A stretch of DNA of 6,464 nucleotides from NCBI GenBank assembly GCA_937900305.1, contig CALCCV010000463.1:1-6464 (forward strand), given 5' to 3'. Below the pieces are notes generated by a model, which did not search any database, was not told the DNA's origin, and saw only the letters and a list, made by a program, of their open reading frames with translations. Every line of letters starts with the position of its first letter. Positions within the stretch are counted from its first letter, which is position 1. This DNA comes from an uncultured Pseudobdellovibrionaceae bacterium (GTDB lineage Bacteria; Bdellovibrionota; Bdellovibrionia; Bdellovibrionales; Bdellovibrionaceae). Both the position numbers and the translations under genes were made by a program. Shown here in pieces: positions 1 to 5,857 of this stretch.

Positions 1-54
<54 letters not shown>

Positions 55-99
55 AACTCTGGATTAAAATGTGAAGGTCAATCTAAAGAGTCCACTTTC

Positions 100-128
100 A
101 AAAAGCAAATCTATTGTTGGGGATTTGC
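100..128 (-). terminator. Possible weak rho-independent terminator after the operon
   Basis: Read on the minus strand, GCAAATC (128-122) and GATTTGC (111-105) form a perfect 7-bp stem around a 10-nt loop, directly followed by five T residues (104-100). It lies about 60 bases after the stop codon of the last protein gene (190) and before tRNA-Pro (54), where an operon end is expected. The stem has only three G-C pairs and the T-run is short, so termination may be partial, and some read-through into the tRNA gene is possible. The rest of the 55-189 gap shows no gene and no clear promoter. Confidence 0.45.
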
Positions 129-189
129 AGAGAGATTTGGATCGCATTCGCCAATCAAGCCTGATTTGCTATCAACTTGGGCAAAATTT

Positions 190-1068
190 CTATTTTCCAC
201 TCATCGAGGCCGCGATCGCATCTTCTTTTGGAATCGAGGGCCAGTCTTCATACGCCGGCCAGTTGGCCGGTCGGGGCTCAATGGCCTCTTTGTGCTCTAG
301 AAATCCAACGAAGGAGCAAATGAAGGCCTCGAAGGCGTGGTGATTGCGAATCAAGATCTTGCGATCTTGCTCATATATAAAAACGGTTTGTCGCTCCAAA
401 AAAGCCTCTAAAATTGCGTGCCTTGCATCTTCACCGCCCACACTTTTGCGAAACGAACGAAGATGACTCTTCATCACTTGCATGCCGCGGCCCAAACGCC
501 AAACCGCTGCGTTTGTAGGAACTTCTCGCCAAGGCATTTGAATGCGTTTTTTTAGAAAAATCGCCCGCGCTAAAAGAGGTGCCGCATTTGATCCCAATGC
601 GTGTTGAGTTTGAAATGGTTCATCGTATTCAGTTTGCAGATACAGATCGATACAGCGCTGAGTATAAGGTGTAAAAACCTTACGAGGACGCTTTTTTCTT
701 CGCTGATCATTTTCGTACGCCCACATCCAGCGAATATGAGGCTCTTGACAGGCTTCGTGACCAGGACATGGCAATGAACAAAGAATACAGGACGGAAGTC
801 GAAACGGAACATCGGTGTGCAAAGAGACGGCCCGAGATTGCAAACTCAAAAGATCTTGCACGAGAAGTGTGTCTCCTGAAAGTTCATCTTCAGGTTTAAT
901 TTTTTCAATGACCTTTGATAAAAATAGACGCCGCTGTTGAGGGTAGTAATCTAGCGCCGCCAAACTCGCTTTGTCGGTTTTACCGCCCCCCAGAGAGAGA
1001 CCTAAAAATCGAATGAGATCTTTTTCATGACTCAAACCACACCTATCCCTGCAAAACAGGTTTGGCAT
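190..1068 (-). CDS. DUF429-like predicted nuclease (RNase H fold) with four-Cys cluster
   Basis: A 292-aa protein, last gene of the operon. Residues 21-50 form a glycine-rich first strand and hairpin (FLGLSLGGGKTDK). TDVPFRLP at 85-92 matches the 'D-x-P-x-x-x-P' element of DUF429 proteins. FTPYTQRCIDLYL (132-144) and EVPTNAAVWRLGR (182-194) match the 'R-x-x-D' and 'E-V-x-P' blocks, and HHAFEAFIC (243-251) matches the C-terminal 'H-x-x-D-A' helix. C94, C97, C101 and C107 make a compact cluster that could bind a metal or Fe-S centre. The first acidic position (usually GID) is Ser25 and the last (usually DA) is Glu247, so activity is uncertain. No signal peptide is seen; it is likely cytoplasmic. 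The ATG at 1068 overlaps the kinase gene by 26 bases and lacks a good ribosome site. A TTG at 1035, seven bases after the kinase stop and preceded by AGGGATAGG, gives a start just before the domain and may be the true one. The biochemical role is unknown. Confidence 0.75.
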   Translation of the reverse strand: MPNLFCRDRCGLSHEKDLIRFLGLSLGGGKTDKASLAALDYYPQQRRLFLSKVIEKIKPEDELSGDTLLVQDLLSLQSRAVSLHTDVPFRLPSCILCSLPCPGHEACQEPHIRWMWAYENDQRRKKRPRKVFTPYTQRCIDLYLQTEYDEPFQTQHALGSNAAPLLARAIFLKKRIQMPWREVPTNAAVWRLGRGMQVMKSHLRSFRKSVGGEDARHAILEAFLERQTVFIYEQDRKILIRNHHAFEAFICSFVGFLEHKEAIEPRPANWPAYEDWPSIPKEDAIAASMSGK

Positions 1069-2035
1069 TCAGGGGACGAAATCCATTTTGCGAAACCCAA
1101 GCTTCAACGCCTTCACGGTCATGACCATCGCGAAGCCACAGCAACACGCAACCCCCGCCCCCCGCTCCGCAAATCTTCACAGAAAATTTCTTTTCGCGCG
1201 CGCCTTCCGAGATCAATTTTTCGATTTCGGGACTTGAGAAATGAGGAGTCAGCTGAAGCCGATACTTCAGCTCGTCAGCAAATATCTGATCTAATCGATG
1301 CCACTCGGCGGATTCAATCACGGCCTTCAATGATCGCGAGACCAACGCAATTCCCTCCAGAGCCGCCATCACTTGAAGGTCGCCGGCCACCGCCGCTTTC
1401 AGAACTTCAAAGTTATTCAGGCCCGAGTGATGAGCGCGTCCAGTATGGACTAACAAAAAACGTCGATCAAAATCTGCCGGCAATGTCGATGAGGTGGTTA
1501 AAGATATTGCATCTGGAGTGTAATGGATCACGTGGAGCCCCGAAACAATCGCAGGAATATAATCTTGCGTACCTGTCGGAGTTCTCAATAACTTGGCTTC
1601 TAAATTGTGGGCGAGATTCATCAACGGCAAAGTTTCTAATTTCATTTCCCCTTTGGCCTGAGCAAATGCCCGCAAGAGGGAAATCATCAAACTTGAGCTT
1701 CCACCAAGTCCACCACCCACCGGACTTTCAGACTGTGTCGTCAATGAAAACCCCGAAGCTAAAGGATGTTGCTTTTCGACCAAGTGATAAAGCTTTAGGT
1801 AAGGATCGGTGGCCTTGCGAAACTCTTCAACGTTGCTAAATTGCCAGATTCGATCAAGGTCCCGACTTTCAATTCGCACACTCGGAGATTGCAAAACCTC
1901 TAATGTGGCCCGGGTAAAAATCGAAATCGAGACGTTGATCGTGTAAGCCTCACCCAAGAAAGCAAACAGGGGCCACATATCTAATGTGCCCCCAGCAAGA
2001 TCCACCCGGGTTGGTGAAGCCACTTCCCAAATCAT
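1043..2035 (-). CDS. GHMP-superfamily sugar kinase
   Basis: A 330-aa protein (numbered here from a TTG one codon upstream, at 2038). All three GHMP kinase motifs are present: motif 1 SPTRVDLAGGTLDMWPL (8-24), the ATP-binding glycine loop SPVGGGLGGSSSL (105-117), and C-terminal motif 3 KICGAGGGGCVLLW (288-301). The probable catalytic Asp is D159 in TPTGTQDY. The style (V-D-L-A-G-G-T-x-D, and HTGRAHHSGLNN near 198-209) is nearest to sugar kinases of the HddA/galactokinase branch rather than homoserine or mevalonate kinases, so phosphorylation of a sugar or sugar phosphate in the cytoplasm is the best guess. The substrate cannot be read from the sequence. The ATG at 2035 shares one base with the TGA of the upstream DUF4340 gene (TGATG) and has AAGGA nine bases upstream, which favours it over the TTG at 2038. 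Its ribosome site lies inside a perfect hairpin, suggesting coupling to upstream translation. Confidence 0.9.
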   Translation of the reverse strand: MIWEVASPTRVDLAGGTLDMWPLFAFLGEAYTINVSISIFTRATLEVLQSPSVRIESRDLDRIWQFSNVEEFRKATDPYLKLYHLVEKQHPLASGFSLTTQSESPVGGGLGGSSSLMISLLRAFAQAKGEMKLETLPLMNLAHNLEAKLLRTPTGTQDYIPAIVSGLHVIHYTPDAISLTTSSTLPADFDRRFLLVHTGRAHHSGLNNFEVLKAAVAGDLQVMAALEGIALVSRSLKAVIESAEWHRLDQIFADELKYRLQLTPHFSSPEIEKLISEGAREKKFSVKICGAGGGGCVLLWLRDGHDREGVEAWVSQNGFRPLNAKPVLQG

Positions 2036-3504
2036 CAAGGAGCATCCTTGCCTGTCGGTGTTGCACCCGCAGGATGAGTTGCTTCGGGCGATCCGCCTGG
2101 TGGTGGTTCCGCCGCGGCGGCCGGTTTTTCAGCTTTAGCTTGAGTGATCTGCTCGACGTCCCAAGCTTTCACTGTGCCCTCGTCCATCGCAAAGGGTTCG
2201 GCAAACGCCGTTGTTTTCATCAAAACGACATTGGCATCAACCCCGTTGAGCTTGAGTTTAATTGGTGCAGTCCAATCGAGCCCCAGCAAATCTTTTCCGT
2301 CGGCACTCATCAAACGAAGGTGGCGATCCGCACTCTTGAAAAGATTTTGAGTTTTGGAATCGAGATAGTGAGAAACCTGAGCCTCACGAACTTTGGTCAG
2401 AAGATTGACCACTTTGGCCTGCTGCGACTCATGTTCAGGTGGAGACTTGTCGATCTTCCAATTGCCACCCGCCTCTTGTTGCAATGCTAGGTCATGGCGA
2501 GGCCCTTTGTATTCAATCTTTTTGATGTCACCAGCGGCGAGAACAAATGGAAGTTTGCCATCGCGAAAGCCGTTTTCAGAGAGGTTCATCACCTTACCAG
2601 TTTCAAAGCCATCCAACTTCACAACCAAATTTGGCTCGCTGACCAAGCCATAAAAGATATTGTCTTTGCTCTTGGCAATTTGAACTGTCCAAGTGGGTTT
2701 GTTTGTTTGAGCCGCCTCTTTCAAAAATAAACTGACGTGCCCTGTGGGACTAGCCAACCCAAAAGTCTTCTTGTCAGTGGTCGAAGGATCTAAAAATTCA
2801 AGGGCCTTCATATTGCCAATCCCAGTGATCGCTTCACGAACTTTGGTTTGATCAAGTTTCCAATCTGGATGCTTCTCATTGATCCACTGGGTGTCCTTCA
2901 TAACCAAGGTGAATTCACCTTGGCTATTTTTGATGGTGACTTTATCAACATCAGCCGTTTTTTTTCGAAAAACTTTTTTTTCGCGAAAATCAGAAAAGGT
3001 TTTACCGGTGCGACCCAGCCACAATCCACTGCCCACCAAAACTTTGTTTTCATCGTCTTTGCGAAGAAAATAATTTCCTTCGAAGTCTTTTTGGGCTGAA
3101 ACTTTAATGGCCACTGATTTGCCCGCATTGTTTTTTAAAATGAAGGTGGCGAGAGGTTTATCGAGTCCATAATCAGCCCAATTGATATCCGCGCCCTCTT
3201 TAGCCACCCGATTTGACTTGTCATCGATTAGCTCGGTCACAAACTGATCGGCCATCTCGTTGGCGGCAGCGTCGTGGATCGGCTTTTCAAGATTCCAACC
3301 GTCCGTCGCCTTCGTCACCAAGATCGGATCATTTTCCCTGGCGATTTCAAAAGAAACAATTTGATCTTTTTCGAGTTGATAAATTTTGCTCTGCTCAGTT
3401 TTGACTTTTTCGTCGGCTTCTTTTTTCTTAAACTCAAAGAAATAAGTGTAAAGCCCCAAGAGAACAACCACTCCCAAAAGAACCAATGTGCTTTTGTTTT
3501 TCAT
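2035..3504 (-). CDS. DUF4340 domain protein, membrane-anchored partner of Gld-type ABC transporter
   Basis: A 489-aa protein. Residues 1-5 are basic, 6-23 form one hydrophobic helix (LVLLGVVVLLGLYTYFF), and a charged FKKKEADEK follows, so it is a single-anchor protein with its body outside the cytoplasm. The body is of DUF4340 type, with three similar blocks (about 70-135, 215-263, 347-403) that each open with a G/D/N-W-x-[IL] strand, continue with a helix, and end in a Y-G-L-D-K-P-like turn and strand pair. The last 35 residues are a Pro/Ala/Gly-rich tail, probably disordered. DUF4340 genes are commonly found next to GldG-like genes, as here. Function is unknown; a periplasmic accessory role in the transporter is inferred. 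The ATG at 3504 follows the GldG-like stop after one base and has AGGAG at 3520-3516. A TTG at 3528, eight codons upstream, lies before that ribosome site and is unlikely to be the start. Confidence 0.88.
   Translation of the reverse strand: MKNKSTLVLLGVVVLLGLYTYFFEFKKKEADEKVKTEQSKIYQLEKDQIVSFEIARENDPILVTKATDGWNLEKPIHDAAANEMADQFVTELIDDKSNRVAKEGADINWADYGLDKPLATFILKNNAGKSVAIKVSAQKDFEGNYFLRKDDENKVLVGSGLWLGRTGKTFSDFREKKVFRKKTADVDKVTIKNSQGEFTLVMKDTQWINEKHPDWKLDQTKVREAITGIGNMKALEFLDPSTTDKKTFGLASPTGHVSLFLKEAAQTNKPTWTVQIAKSKDNIFYGLVSEPNLVVKLDGFETGKVMNLSENGFRDGKLPFVLAAGDIKKIEYKGPRHDLALQQEAGGNWKIDKSPPEHESQQAKVVNLLTKVREAQVSHYLDSKTQNLFKSADRHLRLMSADGKDLLGLDWTAPIKLKLNGVDANVVLMKTTAFAEPFAMDEGTVKAWDVEQITQAKAEKPAAAAEPPPGGSPEATHPAGATPTGKDAP
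2036..2050 (-). promoter_or_regulatory. Hairpin covering the ribosome binding site of the GHMP kinase gene
   Basis: On the minus strand CAAGGA (2050-2045), TGC (2044-2042) and TCCTTG (2041-2036) make a perfect 6-bp stem with a 3-nt loop that ends one base before the kinase ATG (2035). The 5' arm contains the AAGGA ribosome binding sequence (2049-2045), so the folded form would hide it. A ribosome finishing the DUF4340 gene, whose TGA is at 2037-2035, would open the stem. That fits a translational-coupling device. There is no T-run after it, so it is not a terminator. Confidence 0.45.
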
Positions 3505-3505
3505 A

Positions 3506-5062
3506 TCAGGCACTTCTCCTTTTGACAAAAAACACGATGCCCGCGATCAAAAGTGCAAAGGGCATCAGAAAGACATATCCCAACATCATAAAACTTTTGG
3601 TCGGGGTGAGGGTCATCGCTGTAACAGCGGGATCTTTCGGCGCTATGCTGATCAAGTCCGTCTCTTTGCCCAAATAAGCAAAGGTGTTGTAAGCGAAATC
3701 TCGACTGATCTTTTGCGACACCGAAAGGTTGTTATACAAATCGGCATCGCCAGTGACGACAGCCATGAACTCTTTGCCATCGGCCGCACCAGGGAACTTT
3801 CCCTTTAGCGAAGTTGCCACGTTGAATTCGGAAGGCGCGCCAATTTTCGCAGGGTTCTCCAGATCCGCCAGTGAATCCACTTGAACAGTTCCCTGATAAG
3901 TTTTGATGAGATCTTCGTAAGTGATATTCGCCGGGGTTTCGGTCAAACGAATCAATGCCTGAGGTTGTTTCAACTGCATGTACTCGTTTGGCGAAATGTT
4001 TTTTACCAATTCACTGCTCTGACTGGCCGAAAAGCCGATCACTGGTGCTTTGGGTTCCACCACCATTTTACCGCTGATGTCTTGCACCGCAGTTCCCGAA
4101 AATTTGTTCGACACCATCAAACCCATCTTTGCCAGCAGCGGAGCAAGCCCGGCCTCTCGTTTTGGCTCGAGTGCCAAAAGCACCGACCCACCCCGAGCCA
4201 AATACGCTTCGATCGCCGCAATGGCCGGCGGGAAGTAATCTTGCTTGGGACCCACGATGGCCAACACGTCTGCGTCGTCTGGAATCTTTGGAGACGTATT
4301 TAGATTTAAAGTTTTTACTGAAAATCGAATGGCCTCGAGAGGCGCCTTCATCAAGCCCGCACCTTCACGAGTCGTGGTGTCAGCCATGTCCGCTTCACCA
4401 GCTCCCTGAGCCCAATAGATGATCTTATCTTTTTCTCGAGTGGCCTTGATCATCGCATTCGTGAGTTCCTGCTCATCATCAAATTTTTCAACCCGATTGC
4501 GTCGACCTTTGTACTCAACAAACGCCAACCCCGTTCCTTTATTGACCCCGTACTCTTCAACCAGCTTTGGCTTCTCATCCATATCGACAAACTCAAGAGT
4601 CACTTTTTCGCTGACATCTTGATACAACCGAATGGCCCTGCGAAAACGATCCTTAGCTTGATCAATTCCTTCCATTCCTTTTTGATAAAAAAGGCGAACC
4701 TTCACTTCATCATCCAAAGCTTTAACAACTTTGATGGACTGATCTGACAACGAGTTGAGTCGAGCCTGGGTCATATCAAAAGTTTTGTAGTTTCTGATCG
4801 AGAGAACGTTAACCAAAATCAAAACCACCAACACGAGCAAAATCATCACACCCATATTCATGCCGTTTTTAGTCGTTTTGGTTGTGAAAAAATCCACCAA
4901 CAGATGGCGCTCGAAGTAAGCCGTCAGCACAAAAAAGAAAACCGTTAATCCGAGCTGGACCCATAAGAACGGCATCCACCCATTCAGAATAGATTTGGAA
5001 GCCACGAAGCTGATCAAACTCAGCATCGCTAGTCCGAGACCTAATTTACCTAATTTTGTCAT
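3506..5062 (-). CDS. GldG-like ABC transporter auxiliary protein
   Basis: A 518-aa membrane protein of the GldG / 'ABC-type uncharacterized transport system' family. Hydrophobic helices are seen at about 7-22, 31-50, 71-88 and 491-513, the last followed by the basic end KRRSA. Between helices 3 and 4 lies an extracytoplasmic domain of about 400 residues. It begins with the family hallmark FDMTQARLNSLSDQS (95-109; compare 'yDLT...TLS..T') and continues with a thioredoxin-like strand order: VKVRLFY (120-126), LEFVDMDEKP (156-165), AQGAGEAD (218-225, the 'G-x-x-E' block) and DADVLAIVGP (263-272). The two helices before the usual single N-terminal anchor are extra relative to classical GldG. The protein presumably works with the permease and ATPase upstream, but what it binds is unknown. 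ATG 5062 overlaps the permease stop as ATGA and has a strong GGAGGAG at 5072-5066. A TTG at 5074 overlaps that ribosome site and is rejected. Confidence 0.9.
   Translation of the reverse strand: MTKLGKLGLGLAMLSLISFVASKSILNGWMPFLWVQLGLTVFFFVLTAYFERHLLVDFFTTKTTKNGMNMGVMILLVLVVLILVNVLSIRNYKTFDMTQARLNSLSDQSIKVVKALDDEVKVRLFYQKGMEGIDQAKDRFRRAIRLYQDVSEKVTLEFVDMDEKPKLVEEYGVNKGTGLAFVEYKGRRNRVEKFDDEQELTNAMIKATREKDKIIYWAQGAGEADMADTTTREGAGLMKAPLEAIRFSVKTLNLNTSPKIPDDADVLAIVGPKQDYFPPAIAAIEAYLARGGSVLLALEPKREAGLAPLLAKMGLMVSNKFSGTAVQDISGKMVVEPKAPVIGFSASQSSELVKNISPNEYMQLKQPQALIRLTETPANITYEDLIKTYQGTVQVDSLADLENPAKIGAPSEFNVATSLKGKFPGAADGKEFMAVVTGDADLYNNLSVSQKISRDFAYNTFAYLGKETDLISIAPKDPAVTAMTLTPTKSFMMLGYVFLMPFALLIAGIVFFVKRRSA
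3516..3520 (-). promoter_or_regulatory. Ribosome binding site deciding the DUF4340 start
   Basis: AGGAG on the minus strand lies 11 bases before the ATG at 3504. It falls downstream of the in-frame TTG at 3528, so it cannot serve that codon, and it is too close to an in-frame GTG at 3513. This supports ATG 3504 as the start. Confidence 0.7.
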
Positions 5063-5844
5063 GTGCTCCTCCAACGCGAAGACTCGATCACTCGCTCAGC
5101 TAAAAATACGAAGAGGACCAACAAGCTGACGATGTAAACCACGCTGCTTGTTCGAACGGTGCCATTCACCAACTCGCCCAGATGATTGCCAAGAGAAATG
5201 TGTTCAAAGATTTGACGGCCCAGATTTGAGTCCACCATTTGACTGCCACTGGCAACGAACCAGATAAAAATATTCAACAACAGCGAAATCACAAAAGAAA
5301 TAAATACTGACTCGGTCAAACTGGAACAAAATAGATCAATCGCGCTGTAAAGATAGCCCAGCGCCAAGATCGCACCGAACGAAAGGAAAAACGAAGGCCA
5401 ATGCACGGTCGCAAACGTCGTCGTCAACAACGGATACGAAATCGCAATTGCCATGAAAATCGAAATGACCGCACACATGGCCATAAATTTTCCCAAAACT
5501 ATGTCTAACGAAGACACGGGGCTCGTCATCAATAAGTCAAAGGTGCGATTCTTTTTTTCTTCCGACAAAAGCCGCATCGAAAATGCAGGCACGATCAGGA
5601 GTAACATCAAATTCAAAACTCCCAAGTGCTGCATGAACACAGAGGTCTGAATGTTGAGGGCCTCTTTGGGCACCCCCGGTCGCATCACCGATTCGGACAA
5701 ATTTTTGCTAAATCCCATCAATTGAATATAATAAAGCCCGCCATAAAGCGCGCTGCTGACAAAACTAATGATATAAAAACCAGGAGAGCTTAGGAAAGCT
5801 CGAATCTCCTTAGCCGCGATTGTCAATGTTCGACCACTTATCAT
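5059..5844 (-). CDS. ABC-2 type permease, GldF-like
   Basis: A 261-aa integral inner-membrane protein with about six hydrophobic helices (about 22-41, 75-91, 117-138, 150-172, 178-199, 233-251). The N-terminal stretch TIAAKEIRAFLSSPGFYI (8-25) and the loop RLLSEEKKNRTFDLLMTSPV (91-110) followed by DIVLGKF are the classic ABC-2 elements (E-K-x-x-x-T-x-[ED]-L-L-x-[TS]-x-P and G-K) that couple to the ATPase. Length and layout fit GldF and NatB/Nos-like permeases. It should form the transmembrane channel with the ATPase encoded 13 bases upstream, most likely as an exporter. ATG 5844 is preceded by AGGAG at 5855-5851 with a six-base spacer. Its stop TGA overlaps the next gene's start by four bases. 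No truncation or odd residue is seen; the substrate is unknown. Confidence 0.93.
   Translation of the reverse strand: MISGRTLTIAAKEIRAFLSSPGFYIISFVSSALYGGLYYIQLMGFSKNLSESVMRPGVPKEALNIQTSVFMQHLGVLNLMLLLIVPAFSMRLLSEEKKNRTFDLLMTSPVSSLDIVLGKFMAMCAVISIFMAIAISYPLLTTTFATVHWPSFFLSFGAILALGYLYSAIDLFCSSLTESVFISFVISLLLNIFIWFVASGSQMVDSNLGRQIFEHISLGNHLGELVNGTVRTSSVVYIVSLLVLFVFLAERVIESSRWRST
5066..5072 (-). promoter_or_regulatory. Strong ribosome binding site for the GldG-like gene, inside the permease gene
   Basis: GGAGGAG ends three bases before ATG 5062 and lies within the last codons of the permease gene. It is the best Shine-Dalgarno match in the window. Together with the ATGA stop/start overlap it points to coupled translation of permease and GldG-like protein. 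It also rules out the in-frame TTG at 5074 as the start. Confidence 0.75.
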
Positions 5845-5857
5845 TGCATTCTCCTCA

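Noticed and set aside
63..81. TTGACC (81-76) and TTTAAT (68-63) as a tRNA promoter
   Set aside because: The two strings are only seven bases apart, far too close for a sigma-70 type promoter.
71..343. Plus-strand 90-codon frame starting at a GTG in the gap between tRNA and DUF429-like gene
   Set aside because: More than half is antisense to the DUF429-like gene, the start has no Shine-Dalgarno sequence, and the product matches nothing I know.
570..812. Minus-strand 80-codon frame within the DUF429-like gene
   Set aside because: It is an out-of-frame shadow on the same strand as a gene whose in-frame protein has family motifs.
1027..1839. Long plus-strand open frame of 270 codons
   Set aside because: It lies antisense to the GHMP kinase gene, which has all three family motifs. 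The translated product is Arg/Ser/Pro-rich with no recognisable domain and no good ribosome site.
1984..2490. Plus-strand 168-codon frame
   Set aside because: It is antisense to the kinase and DUF4340 genes, and its composition is that of a shadow frame (Arg/Cys/Trp/Phe-rich, no motif).
3881..4303. Plus-strand 140-codon frame
   Set aside because: It is antisense to the well-supported GldG-like gene and rich in His/Arg/Phe without any domain pattern.
5842..5850. Two-codon upstream frame ATG-CAA-TGA overlapping the permease ATG
   Set aside because: It sits only about one base after the AGGAG, too close for initiation. The ATG at 5844 has proper six-base spacing.
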